The notes: generated by a model not told the origin, from the letters alone. 12,516 nucleotides of DNA from JBBQER01 sp052148155 (GCA_052148155.1 JBKQIY010000253.1:1-12516); one strand, 5' to 3'; positions 1 to 7,583 are shown, counted from the first letter of the stretch. Translations and numbers: made by a program.

Positions 1-2
1 GC

Positions 3-974
3 GCCAAGCAGCTCGGAGCGATCACCGAGGTCGCAGCCACACTCGACGATGCCGTCGCCGGTGCCGAACTCGTCATCGTCGCGGTACCGGTCGGCGCGAT
101 CGCCGGAACCGTCGTCGCGGCGCTCGACGCGGGAGCGGCCGTCGTGACCGATGTCGGATCGGTCAAGGCTCCCGTCGTGTTGGAAGTCGAGCGAACCCGG
201 CCCGACTCGTCGGCCCGCTTCGTGGGTGGCCACCCCATGGCCGGTTCGGAGCAAGAAGGGGTCGACGGCGCCGACGCGACGCTGTTCGTCGGCTGCACGT
301 GGACGCTCACACCGACCGCGAACACCGACGAACGCGCCTACACGCTCGTGTTACGGGTGGTCCGCGATCTCGGTGCCGAAGTGGTCACCGTCACACCCTC
401 GCACCACGATGAGCTCGTCGCACTGGTCAGTCATGTTCCGCAGCTCGCCGCTTCCACCCTGATGAACGTCGCGACCGCCAACGAGGACGATCGGCGCACG
501 ATGTTGCGGCTCGCCGCGGGCGGTTTTCGCGACATGACACGTATCGCAGCCGGGCATCCTGGCATCTGGCCCGACATCCTCGCGACGAACCGCGACGCGG
601 TGCTCGCCGCGCTCGACACCTACGTCGACGCGCTGGTGCGCGCCCGGGAAATTGTCGCGTCCGGCGCCCGCGACGACGTCCTGTCGCTCTTGGAGCGGGC
701 GCGGGCGGCTCGCCGCAATCTGCCGGTCGGAGCTTCCATGGCGACAGATCTGGTCGAGCTGCGCGTTCCCGTCCCTGACCGTCCGGGAGTGCTCGCGGAG
801 GTCACGACGCTCGCAGGTCGACTGGGTGTCAACGTCGCCGACGTGGAGATCGCGCACTCGCTCGAAGGCGGCCGGGGCGTGATCGTGCTGGTCGTGGCCG
901 CGAACGACGCCGACGCCTACGAGAGCGGGCTGCGCGACCTCGGGTATCACGCATCGCGGACCGAACTGGCGTGA
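3..974 (+). CDS. tyrA: Prephenate dehydrogenase with C-terminal ACT domain, 5'-truncated by the window edge
   Basis: Oxidises and decarboxylates prephenate to 4-hydroxyphenylpyruvate in tyrosine synthesis, using NAD(P)+. The open frame is already running at base 3, so the true start and the N-terminal GxGxxG nucleotide motif lie outside; 323 residues are visible. Family signatures seen: AVPVGAI at about 90-110, VTDVGSVK at 144-167, GGHPMAGSE at about 225-251, SHVPQLAAS near 429-455, and GGFRDMTRIA near 519-548. An ACT domain (VELRVPVPDRPGVLAEVT onward) fills about 753-960; such domains usually bind an amino acid, here probably tyrosine, for feedback control (inference). The GTG at 144 is internal and not the real start. 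The stop overlaps the aroA start in the four bases GTGA, so the two are translationally coupled. Arogenate as an alternative substrate cannot be excluded from sequence. Confidence 0.93.
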   Translation, partial: AKQLGAITEVAATLDDAVAGAELVIVAVPVGAIAGTVVAALDAGAAVVTDVGSVKAPVVLEVERTRPDSSARFVGGHPMAGSEQEGVDGADATLFVGCTWTLTPTANTDERAYTLVLRVVRDLGAEVVTVTPSHHDELVALVSHVPQLAASTLMNVATANEDDRRTMLRLAAGGFRDMTRIAAGHPGIWPDILATNRDAVLAALDTYVDALVRAREIVASGARDDVLSLLERARAARRNLPVGASMATDLVELRVPVPDRPGVLAEVTTLAGRLGVNVADVEIAHSLEGGRGVIVLVVAANDADAYESGLRDLGYHASRTELA

Positions 975-2266
975 CGCTGCCGACCGAGCTCGGTTTTGGT
1001 GGCGTACGCCCCCTGCGCGGTCGGCTCCGTCTCCCAGGCGACAAGTCGATCTCGCACCGGGCGCTGCTTTTTGCCGCGCTCGCAACCGGCCGCAGCCGCC
1101 TCACCAACCTCGCGACCGGCGACGACGTCCTCGCGACGCGGGCGGCACTCGACGCGCTCGGAGTCGGGATACGCACCGGCGTCGACGCGGTCACGGTCAG
1201 CGGGACCGGACTGGGCGGATGGCGCGAACCAGAGGCTGTGCTCGACTGCGCCAACAGTGGAACCACGATGCGGGTGTTGTCGGGAGCGCTCGCGGGACGG
1301 CCCTTTCTGTCGGTACTGACCGGCGACGCGTCGTTGCGTCAACGTCCGATGCGACGCGTGTCGGAGCCGTTGCGCGCGATGGGCGCACGCGTCGACGGCC
1401 GCGCCGATGGTGCTTTTGCGCCGCTCGTCATTCGCGGCGACGAACTGCACGGCGTGCGCCACGACCTGCCCGTCGCCAGCGCGCAGGTGAAGTCGGCTCT
1501 GATGCTGGCCGGCCTGCAAGCCGAAGGCACCACCGAGATCATCTCACCCGCCATCAGCCGCGACCACAGTGAGCGCATGCTCGCCGCCCTGGGCGTCCCG
1601 ATCGAAGTGGAAGGCCGGTGCGTGCGAGTGCAGCCGGGCGCGCCGGAGCCGTTCCAACTCGACGTTCCCGGCGACCCGTCGTCGGCTGCCTTTTTCGTCG
1701 TCGCCGCGTTGATCACGCCCGGTTCCGATCTGACGATCGAATCGCTGTCGCTGAACCCGACACGAACCGGTTTCGTCGAAGTGCTCCGACGTATGGGCGC
1801 CGAGATCGAGATCGAACCGAACGAAGAGCGCTGCGGTGAGCCGGTCGGCGAACTGCGCGTGCACGCAGGTCCGCTGATCGCCACCACGATCGAAGGCGAC
1901 GAAATCCCCAACGTCCAAGACGAGATCCCGGCCCTCGCGGTCGCCGCCGCCTTCGCGGACGGGGTGACCGAGGTGCGGGGCGCCGCCGAGCTCGCCGTCA
2001 AAGAGAGCAACCGGATCGGGGCGCTGCACCAAGAGCTGTCCGAGCTCGGCCTTGCGGTCGAGACGCGGGCCGACGGGCTCGTGATCCGCGGCGGTAAGCC
2101 GCGGGCCGCGCTGCTCAAAAGTCACGGCGATCACCGTATGGCGATGGCGTTGGCCGTCGCCGCCAACGCCATCGACGGGCAGAGCACAGTCCGGGGGTGG
2201 CAGGCGGTGTCGTCGTCGTATCCAGAGTTCGCCGACGATTTCGCCCGGCTGACGAGCGCGTCGTGA
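971..2266 (+). CDS. aroA: 3-phosphoshikimate 1-carboxyvinyltransferase (EPSP synthase)
   Basis: Transfers the enolpyruvyl group of phosphoenolpyruvate to shikimate 3-phosphate, the sixth step of the shikimate pathway, in the cytoplasm. The protein is 431 residues, normal for the family. Visible motifs: LPGDKSISHRA at 21-31 (substrate-binding Lys25 and Arg30), NSGTTMR at 95-101, RQRPMRRVSEPLRAMGA at about 123-139, PVASAQVKSALMLAG at 167-181, SRDHSERML at 196-204, the acidic NVQDEIP at 314-320, KESNRIG at 344-350 and HGDHRMAMA at 385-393. The GDKSISHR and QDEIP forms resemble the class II enzymes such as that of Bacillus rather than the E. coli enzyme. GTG at 971 is chosen because no other start exists before the first essential motif. 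It overlaps the tyrA stop by four bases. Neighbours tyrA and cmk indicate one operon. Confidence 0.97.
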   Translation: MTLPTELGFGGVRPLRGRLRLPGDKSISHRALLFAALATGRSRLTNLATGDDVLATRAALDALGVGIRTGVDAVTVSGTGLGGWREPEAVLDCANSGTTMRVLSGALAGRPFLSVLTGDASLRQRPMRRVSEPLRAMGARVDGRADGAFAPLVIRGDELHGVRHDLPVASAQVKSALMLAGLQAEGTTEIISPAISRDHSERMLAALGVPIEVEGRCVRVQPGAPEPFQLDVPGDPSSAAFFVVAALITPGSDLTIESLSLNPTRTGFVEVLRRMGAEIEIEPNEERCGEPVGELRVHAGPLIATTIEGDEIPNVQDEIPALAVAAAFADGVTEVRGAAELAVKESNRIGALHQELSELGLAVETRADGLVIRGGKPRAALLKSHGDHRMAMALAVAANAIDGQSTVRGWQAVSSSYPEFADDFARLTSAS

Positions 2267-2940
2267 ACTGCGATCCCCAAACGATGGTCGTCGCGATCGA
2301 TGGGCCGTCGGGGTCCGGCAAGTCGACCATCGCGCGGGGGGTCTCGCTGCAGCTCGGTCTCGAGGTGCTCGACACCGGCGCCATGTACCGGGCGGTGGCG
2401 CTCGCCGCGCTCGAAGAGGGCGTGGCGCTCGACGACGAACCGGGCTGCGCCGCGCTGGCGCGCAAACATGTGATCAACGTCGATGCTGGCATCACGACAA
2501 TCGACGGTCGTGACGTCAGCGCCGACATCCGCGGTCCGGAGGTCACCGCGGCGGTGTCGACAGTCGCCGCGCACCTGCACGTGCGAGCAGTGCTGGTCGC
2601 GCACCAACGAGCGTGGGTGTCCGACCATGGTGCCGGAGTCGTCGAAGGTCGCGACATCGGCACCGTCGTGTTCCCGGCCGCGCGCCTCAAAGTGTTCCTG
2701 ACCGCAAGCGACGACGAGCGGGCCCGACGCCGCCAGCGCGACGAGATCGCTTCGGCACGCGTCGTTCGTGTCGACGATGTACGAACCGCGCTCGCCCGCC
2801 GAGACGCGCTGGACAGCAGCCGAGTCGTTTCACCCCTTCGCGCAGCCGACGACGCGATCCTCGTCGACACGACGCTTCGCGACATCGATGACGTGGTTGG
2901 CGACCTCGCGCAGCGGGCCCGGGCCGTCGGGATCGTCTGA
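2263..2940 (+). CDS. cmk: Cytidylate (CMP/dCMP) kinase
   Basis: Phosphorylates CMP and dCMP to the diphosphates with ATP, in the cytoplasm. From GTG 2263 the protein is 225 residues. It shows the P-loop GPSGSGKS at 14-21, DTGAMYR at 37-43 in the nucleotide-binding region, SADIRGPEV at about 86-94, GRDIGTVVFP at 129-138 and RRDALDSSR at 179-187, matching the family's RD-rich C-terminal lid. Two starts are possible: GTG 2263, which overlaps the aroA stop as GTGA, or ATG 2284, which would begin MVVAIDGP. I prefer 2263 because the same GTGA junction occurs at tyrA/aroA and DUF512/der, but ATG 2284 is realistic and would leave a 17-base gap. The stop TGA shares its last base with the plsC ATG. Confidence 0.95.
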   Translation: MNCDPQTMVVAIDGPSGSGKSTIARGVSLQLGLEVLDTGAMYRAVALAALEEGVALDDEPGCAALARKHVINVDAGITTIDGRDVSADIRGPEVTAAVSTVAAHLHVRAVLVAHQRAWVSDHGAGVVEGRDIGTVVFPAARLKVFLTASDDERARRRQRDEIASARVVRVDDVRTALARRDALDSSRVVSPLRAADDAILVDTTLRDIDDVVGDLAQRARAVGIV

Positions 2941-3578
2941 TGCTGTTCTATCGGCTGGTTCGCCCGGCGGTAACCGGGATCCCGCGATGGTTGTGGCGCG
3001 TCCGCATCGTCGGACTCGAGCACGTCCCGACATCAGGCGGCTACATCCTGGCGCCGTCACACCGATCCATGATGGACATCCCGTTCGCGGCCATCGTGAC
3101 AACCCGCCGAATCCGTTTCATGGGCAAGTCGTCGCTGTTCGGAGTGCCTGTGCTCGGCGCCATCTTCCGGCGGCTCGGCGGAATACCCGTCGAGCGCGAC
3201 GGCACCGACCGCAAGGCCGTGCGCGAATCGGTCGCGATGCTCACCGCCGGCGAGGTCTTGTGCGTATATCCCGAAGGGACACGCCAGCACGGACCAAAAA
3301 TTCAGCCTCTCCAGCCCGGCGCGGCCTACTTCGCGCTTCGGTCCGGAGCGCCGATCATTCCCATCGGTATCGCCGGCGCAGAGGAGATCCTGCGGGTAAA
3401 ACCCGACCCGATCCCACGTTTCGGGCGCGTCACGATCGTCGTCGGCGCGCCGCTCCTTCCCGAAGTCCGCACCAGCGGGGTCATCCCGCGCGAACGGGTC
3501 GACGCGCTGACCGCAACCCTGTCCGACGCCCTCCAAGGCGTGCTCGACGACGCGTACGAACTGCGCGACGGACGCTGA
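2940..3578 (+). CDS. plsC: 1-acyl-sn-glycerol-3-phosphate acyltransferase (PlsC family)
   Basis: Adds an acyl chain to the sn-2 position of lysophosphatidate to make phosphatidate at the inner membrane face. The 212-residue protein carries the acyltransferase blocks in order: SHRSMMD with the catalytic HX4D pair His41 and Asp46, GKSSLFGVPVLG, GGIPVERD, YPEGTR (phosphate binding) and PIIPIGIAG. The usual first-block NH is SH here. A weakly hydrophobic N-terminus rather than a clear transmembrane helix suggests peripheral membrane attachment. ATG 2940 overlaps the cmk stop by one base (TGATG), and GGGA sits seven bases upstream as a ribosome-binding site. Linkage to cmk is known in clostridia as cmk-plsC-ispH. 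The exact acceptor lipid is inferred from family membership, since some PlsC-like enzymes act on other lipids. Confidence 0.9.
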   Translation: MLFYRLVRPAVTGIPRWLWRVRIVGLEHVPTSGGYILAPSHRSMMDIPFAAIVTTRRIRFMGKSSLFGVPVLGAIFRRLGGIPVERDGTDRKAVRESVAMLTAGEVLCVYPEGTRQHGPKIQPLQPGAAYFALRSGAPIIPIGIAGAEEILRVKPDPIPRFGRVTIVVGAPLLPEVRTSGVIPRERVDALTATLSDALQGVLDDAYELRDGR

Positions 3579-3604
3579 ACCGACCGCACCAGCCGCGGAG
3601 CGGT

Positions 3605-3642
3605 GTTGCCGAGCGCGCGACGCGGTTGCGCCTGACGGCAAC
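3605..3642. terminator. Composite stem-loop between convergent plsC and ispH, candidate bidirectional terminator
   Basis: GTTGCCG at 3605-3611 pairs with CGGCAAC at 3636-3642. Inside it GCGC at 3613-3616 can pair with GCGC at 3628-3631, giving a two-part stem. It occupies the 77-base gap between the stop codons of two converging genes. There is no T-run on either strand, so it is not a classical intrinsic terminator. The role is inferred from position. Confidence 0.33.
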
Positions 3643-3655
3643 TCGCGGCGGCCTG

Positions 3656-4738
3656 CTACACGTCCAAGCTCGCGAGCATCTCGGTCGCGTCGGCGGCGCG
3701 GTCGCCCGCGAAACCTCCGCCGAGTGCCCGCGCCGCTCGGGGATCACCGGCGAAGACGAACGCCGCGAGCGCGTCGAGTGCCGGCACAAGCTCGCGCAGT
3801 TCGGGCGGTGGCGGAAAGTATTCGTCCTCGTCGATGACCCGCACGCGCTCGACGCCCCGTTCGGGTGCGAGCGCCGCGATCACAGCGTCCACGAGCTCCT
3901 CGGGTGCGCTGGCGCCCGCAGTGACACCCACCACCGCCGCGTCGCCGAGCTGATCGAGATCAAGCTCGTCCGGACCGTCGACGCGCCGCACCACCCGACA
4001 TCCGGCATCACGCGCCACCTTCACGAGCGCAAGGGTGTTCGAAGAGTTGGCGCTGCCGATGACGATCACCGCGTCGGCCCGTCGTGCGATCGCGGTGAGC
4101 GCCTGTTGGCGATTCGTCGTCGCGAAGCAAAGATCGTTTCGCGATGCGGTCCACACCTCGCCGGTCCGCGAGCGCGCCTCGTCGACGAGTCCGGCCCATT
4201 CACCATGCGCGAGCGTCGTCTGGGCGAGCATCGCGACCTGGGGACGGTCTCCGAGGTCAGCTAGCACGCGATCGAGATCGTCGGCCCGTTCCACAAGGCG
4301 GATCGCGTCGGGTGCAACCGCGAGGGTTCCCACGGCCTCGTCGTGACCGGCGTGACCGACATACAAGACCGTGAAGCCTTTGCGAGCCCGGACCCGCGCT
4401 TCGTGGTGCACCTTGGTCACGAGTGGGCACACCGCGTTCACGACGTAACGCCCTTCGGCGCGTGCGGCAACGACGACCTCGGGCGCCGAGCCGTGCGCCG
4501 ACAACATCAGCGGCGCCCCGGCCGGCACCGCCGAGACGTCATCGACGAACACGACACCCTGCTCGCGGAAACGTTCGACCACGTGCCGTTTGTGGACGAT
4601 CTCGTGGTAGCAGTACACGGGAGGCTCGAACGCCCGGACCATCCAGGCGAGCGCCTTGATCGCCATTTCGACGCCGGCACAAAACCCTCGAGGCTCAGCG
4701 AGCAAGACGGTTTGTACGGGGCGGCGGCTGGAACTCAC
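3656..4738 (-). CDS. ispH: 4-hydroxy-3-methylbut-2-enyl diphosphate reductase
   Basis: Last enzyme of the MEP pathway: reduces HMBPP to isopentenyl and dimethylallyl diphosphate with an iron-sulfur cluster, in the cytoplasm. From GTG 4738 the protein is 360 residues. The three cluster cysteines are present: Cys20 (EPRGFCAG), Cys104 (NAVCPLVTKVH) and Cys204 (DLCFATTNRQ). Also seen are YHEIVHKR, MLSAHG, GHAGHDE with the expected catalytic Glu134, IGSANSSNT and GVTAGASAPEELV. The open frame extends upstream to 5089, but that part is antisense to the neighbouring gene and lacks family similarity. GTG 4738 is the last start before the first motif. About 40 residues beyond the usual end of the E. 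coli enzyme form an Ala/Gly-rich tail. The gene is antisense to its neighbours, divergent from the DUF512 gene and convergent with plsC. A -10-like TACCCT lies exactly six bases before the start. Confidence 0.95.
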   Translation of the reverse strand: MSSSRRPVQTVLLAEPRGFCAGVEMAIKALAWMVRAFEPPVYCYHEIVHKRHVVERFREQGVVFVDDVSAVPAGAPLMLSAHGSAPEVVVAARAEGRYVVNAVCPLVTKVHHEARVRARKGFTVLYVGHAGHDEAVGTLAVAPDAIRLVERADDLDRVLADLGDRPQVAMLAQTTLAHGEWAGLVDEARSRTGEVWTASRNDLCFATTNRQQALTAIARRADAVIVIGSANSSNTLALVKVARDAGCRVVRRVDGPDELDLDQLGDAAVVGVTAGASAPEELVDAVIAALAPERGVERVRVIDEDEYFPPPPELRELVPALDALAAFVFAGDPRAARALGGGFAGDRAADATEMLASLDV

Positions 4739-4744
4739 GGCTCG

Positions 4745-4750
4745 AGGGTA
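4745..4750 (-). promoter_or_regulatory. Candidate -10 box for a leaderless ispH transcript
   Basis: Read on the - strand this is TACCCT, followed by exactly six bases and then the GTG start of ispH. A -10 ending six bases before the start codon predicts transcription starting at or next to the GTG, so an mRNA with no leader. No Shine-Dalgarno sequence is obvious, and no good -35 is visible. The same layout precedes the genes at 4803 and 7584. Confidence 0.5.
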
Positions 4751-4790
4751 GTTCGACGCACGGCTTCGAAGGTTCCGTCGGCCTGACCCG

Positions 4791-4796
4791 TATCCT
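4791..4796 (+). promoter_or_regulatory. Candidate -10 box for a leaderless DUF512-der transcript
   Basis: TATCCT is followed by six bases and then ATG 4803. This places the predicted transcription start on the A of the ATG. It fits the TAnnnT -10 of high-GC actinomycetes, where leaderless mRNAs are common. No convincing -35 is visible at 16-18 bases upstream. The divergent ispH box is 40 bases away, with an eight-base palindrome CTTCGAAG (4764-4771) between them. Confidence 0.55.
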
Positions 4797-4802
4797 GTTC
4801 GG

Positions 4803-6197
4803 ATGCCCGCCGCTCGAGTTCTTGCCGTCGCGTCCGGGTCCCCTGCCGAAGCGGCCGGCATCGCGATCGGCGACGAGATTCTCACCGTCAACGGCGAACA
4901 GCTCCGAGACGTGATCGCGTACCAAATCCAAGCAGATGGCGCCGACGTCGACCTCGAAGTGCGGCGCGGCGGGCTCGAGCAGCTGATGGTCGTACACAAG
5001 GCGGAGGGCGCGCCGCTCGGTGTCGAGCTCGCCCACGCGATCTTCGATCGGGTCCAGACCTGCGACAACCACTGCCCGTTCTGTTTCATTCATCAGCTCC
5101 CCAAAGGGATGCGGCGCAGCCTGTATCTGCAAGACGACGACTTTCGGCTTTCATTTCTCTACGGAAACTTCACGACCCTCACCCGCTTCACCGAGGCCGA
5201 CTTCGAGCGCGTCATCACCGAGAAGCTCAGTCCTTTGTACGTGAGTATCCACGCGACCGATCCTGAGGTCCGGAGCCGGTTGCTGCGCAACCGTCGAGGC
5301 GCGACGAGTTTGCGCTGGTTGGAACTCCTGCTCGACGCCGGTGTCGCCGTGCACGGCCAGGTCGTCGTATGTCCCGGAATCAACGACGGCGCAGTGCTCG
5401 AAGACACGCTGCTCGGCGTGCTTGACCGCTTTCCGAAGCTTGCGACGGTCGGCGTCGTGCCGCTCGGCGTCAGTGCGCACAGCCACGAGCCCGAGATGCG
5501 CGCGCACTCGGACGACGAAGCCGTCGCAGTCGTGGACATCGTGCAGGCGTGGCAGGAACGGTACCTCAGCACGCTCGGACGCCGTCTCGCATTCGCTTCC
5601 GACGAGTACTACCTCCTCGCCGGCCGCGACTTCCCGCCGCTCGACGCGTACGACGACTGCCTGCAGCACGAGAACGGGATCGGGATGGCTCGCACGTTCG
5701 AAAAGGAAGCCGCGGCCGCGTTGGCCGGTGTCGACGTCGTGCCCACCGGCACGCGTTCGGGCTTCTTCGCGGCGGTCGACGGCGCGCCCGCCGAGGGTTA
5801 CCGAGCTTCGCGCGCCGCGATCACCCCAGCCGCCAACCCAGGACCGGCGAATGGGCGACGTCCAATCGGTATCGTCACCGGCGAGCTCGGAGCGCGTGTG
5901 CTGGCCCCGTTGGTGTCGCAGCTCGGCGACCGTGCCGGCGTGGAGGTCCGGCTCGTCCCCGTCGCCAACCGGTTCTTCGGCGGCAACATCGGAGTCACCG
6001 GTCTGCTCACCGGTACGGATGTGGCCGCCGAACTTGCCGGTCAGCCCGCCGGACATCGCTACCTGCTCCCCGACGTCGTGTTGTCACGGGGAAAATTCCT
6101 CGACGGCGAAACCGTGGCGACGCTCCCGCGCCAAGTGGAAATCGTCGCCACCGACGGTGCCGCGCTCGTACGTGCGATCACGCAGGTCGCATCGTGA
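4803..6197 (+). CDS. PDZ / radical-SAM-like / DUF512 iron-sulfur protein of unknown function
   Basis: A 464-residue protein with the complete architecture of the DUF512 family, sometimes called a putative FeS-containing oxidoreductase. Residues about 5-65 are PDZ-like (VLAVASGSPAEAAGIAIGDEILTVNG). A CX3CX2C cluster motif follows at Cys87, Cys91 and Cys94 (CDNHCPFC), the spacing of radical SAM enzymes. Next come the family hallmarks FIHQLPKGMR (95-104), LYLQDDDFRLSFLYGNF (107-123), LYVSIHATDPEVR (145-157), VCPGIND (189-195) and ASDEYYLLAGRDFPP (265-279). The C-terminal part (about 280-455) holds RSGFF, ANRFFGGNIGVTGLLTG (388-404) and the FLDG block. There is no signal peptide or membrane helix, so it should be cytoplasmic. 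The substrate is unknown. ATG 4803 is chosen because it begins the PDZ-like segment and has the -10 box placed for a leaderless start. The stop overlaps der, which suggests a role linked to Der or ribosome assembly (inference). Confidence 0.93.
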   Translation: MPAARVLAVASGSPAEAAGIAIGDEILTVNGEQLRDVIAYQIQADGADVDLEVRRGGLEQLMVVHKAEGAPLGVELAHAIFDRVQTCDNHCPFCFIHQLPKGMRRSLYLQDDDFRLSFLYGNFTTLTRFTEADFERVITEKLSPLYVSIHATDPEVRSRLLRNRRGATSLRWLELLLDAGVAVHGQVVVCPGINDGAVLEDTLLGVLDRFPKLATVGVVPLGVSAHSHEPEMRAHSDDEAVAVVDIVQAWQERYLSTLGRRLAFASDEYYLLAGRDFPPLDAYDDCLQHENGIGMARTFEKEAAAALAGVDVVPTGTRSGFFAAVDGAPAEGYRASRAAITPAANPGPANGRRPIGIVTGELGARVLAPLVSQLGDRAGVEVRLVPVANRFFGGNIGVTGLLTGTDVAAELAGQPAGHRYLLPDVVLSRGKFLDGETVATLPRQVEIVATDGAALVRAITQVAS

Positions 6198-7552
6198 TCG
6201 ATACCCGAGTGATGCCGCGCATCGCGGTGGTCGGTCGCCCGAATGTGGGGAAGTCGTCGCTCGTGAACCGGATCCTCGGCCAGCGCGCCGCGATCGTTGA
6301 GGAGCGCCCCGGCGTCACTCGCGATCGGCGTGAGCTCGTCGCGGAATGGAACGGCCGAGCGTTCGTCCTGATCGACACCGGAGGCTGGTTGCGCCCGGGC
6401 GAGGCTGGGCTGACCGCCGAACCGCCCGCACTCGCGGCCAAAGTCACCGCGCAGGCCGAAGCGGCGATGCGCGACGCGGATCTCGTCCTGCTCGTCGTCG
6501 ACGTGACGACCGGCATCACCGAGGAAGACGCGCGCGTCGCGCGAGTACTGCAGCGCGGCGAAGTACCGGTGATGGTCGTCGTCAACAAAGTCGACGGCGA
6601 GCAACGCGAGGTCGACACGCATCAGTTCCTACGGCTGGGGCTCGGCGAACCGTGGGGGGTTTCGGCCATCCACGGACGGTTGTCGGGTGAGTTGCTCGAC
6701 GCAATTGTTGCCGCGCTCCCCGAAGTCACCGACGAAGAGGTGCCGGCCCACGACGTATCCGAACGAGACGGCATCTTCTCTGTCGCGATCGTCGGACGGC
6801 CCAACGTCGGCAAATCGACCTTGTTCAATCGTCTGGTCGGCGAGGAACGGTCGGTCGTGCACGACCTGCCGGGCACGACACGCGACGCGATCGACACTGT
6901 GGTCGAAAGCGAAGACGGCCCGTTGCGTTTCGTCGACACTGCCGGCCTGCGGCGCAAGAGCCAGATCGACGAGCCGAGCGAGTATTACGGCCTCGTCCGC
7001 GCGCTCGAAGCGATCGACCGCGCCGACGCGGCTTTGCTGCTCATCGACGCGTCAGAAGGTGTCACCAATCAGGATCAGCGTCTCGCCGAGCGGGTAGATG
7101 CTGCCGGCTCGGCTGTGGTGCTGGTACTCAACAAATGGGATCAACTCGACGCCGAGCAGCGCGCTCACGTGCGCCAGCAGGTCGCGGAGAAGCTGGGATT
7201 CTTGTCGTACGCGCCGGTGTTGCCCATCTCGGCGCTCACGGGCCGGCGCGTGCACCATCTGCTGCCGGCGTTGCGGGACGCGGAGACGGCGTACCACTCG
7301 CGTGTGCCGACCGCTGCGCTCAACCGGGTCCTGCGGGACGCCCAAGCCGCCCATCCGCCGCCGATCGTGAAAAAACATCGGCCCCGGGTGCTGTACGCGA
7401 CCCAAGGTGCCACCGACCCACCGACGTTTACCCTGTTCACCACCCGCGCGCTCCCGCCCCAATATCTGCGGTACCTGGAGCGCAAACTGCGGGAGTCGTT
7501 CGATCTGGGCCCGACGCCAATCAAGTTACGGGTCCGTCGCCGAGACGAATGA
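6194..7552 (+). CDS. der: Ribosome-assembly GTPase Der (EngA)
   Basis: An essential GTPase that acts in late 50S subunit maturation. It has two G domains in tandem and a C-terminal KH-like domain. Counting from ATG 6212 (446 residues): domain 1 has GRPNVGKS (8-15), T36, DTGG (55-58), NKVD (125-128) and SAIHG (151-155). Domain 2 has GRPNVGKST (195-203), PGTTRD (220-225), DTAG (242-245), NKWD (307-310) and SALTG (340-344). The KH-like part runs from about 352 to the end, with a basic tail. Three in-frame starts exist: GTG 6194, GTG 6209 and ATG 6212. I list 6194 because it overlaps the DUF512 stop as GTGA and has AGG seven bases upstream. ATG 6212 would give the family-typical N-terminus MPRIAVVG. 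All GTP-binding motifs are intact. Confidence 0.96.
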   Translation: MIDTRVMPRIAVVGRPNVGKSSLVNRILGQRAAIVEERPGVTRDRRELVAEWNGRAFVLIDTGGWLRPGEAGLTAEPPALAAKVTAQAEAAMRDADLVLLVVDVTTGITEEDARVARVLQRGEVPVMVVVNKVDGEQREVDTHQFLRLGLGEPWGVSAIHGRLSGELLDAIVAALPEVTDEEVPAHDVSERDGIFSVAIVGRPNVGKSTLFNRLVGEERSVVHDLPGTTRDAIDTVVESEDGPLRFVDTAGLRRKSQIDEPSEYYGLVRALEAIDRADAALLLIDASEGVTNQDQRLAERVDAAGSAVVLVLNKWDQLDAEQRAHVRQQVAEKLGFLSYAPVLPISALTGRRVHHLLPALRDAETAYHSRVPTAALNRVLRDAQAAHPPPIVKKHRPRVLYATQGATDPPTFTLFTTRALPPQYLRYLERKLRESFDLGPTPIKLRVRRRDE

Positions 7553-7571
7553 GACACGCGTCGAGCCCACG

Positions 7572-7577
7572 TAGCCT
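7572..7577 (+). promoter_or_regulatory. Candidate -10 box for a leaderless HMG-CoA lyase transcript
   Basis: TAGCCT is followed by six bases and then ATG 7584, the same spacing as at 4791-4796. It lies in the 31-base gap after der, so the lyase-carboxylase pair probably has its own promoter. TGAGAC at 7550-7555, overlapping the der stop, is a possible weak -35 with a 16-base spacer. Confidence 0.5.
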
Positions 7578-7583
7578 AGCCAA

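Noticed and set aside
2768..4264. Long + strand open frame (498 codons) across cmk, plsC and antisense to ispH
   Set aside because: Its translation is Arg/His/Pro-rich low-complexity sequence, and both plsC and ispH are certain in other frames.
4739..5089. Upstream extension of the ispH reading frame to residue 477
   Set aside because: The extension is Ser/Arg-rich, antisense to the DUF512 gene, and would run through both predicted promoters. IspH motifs begin just after GTG 4738.
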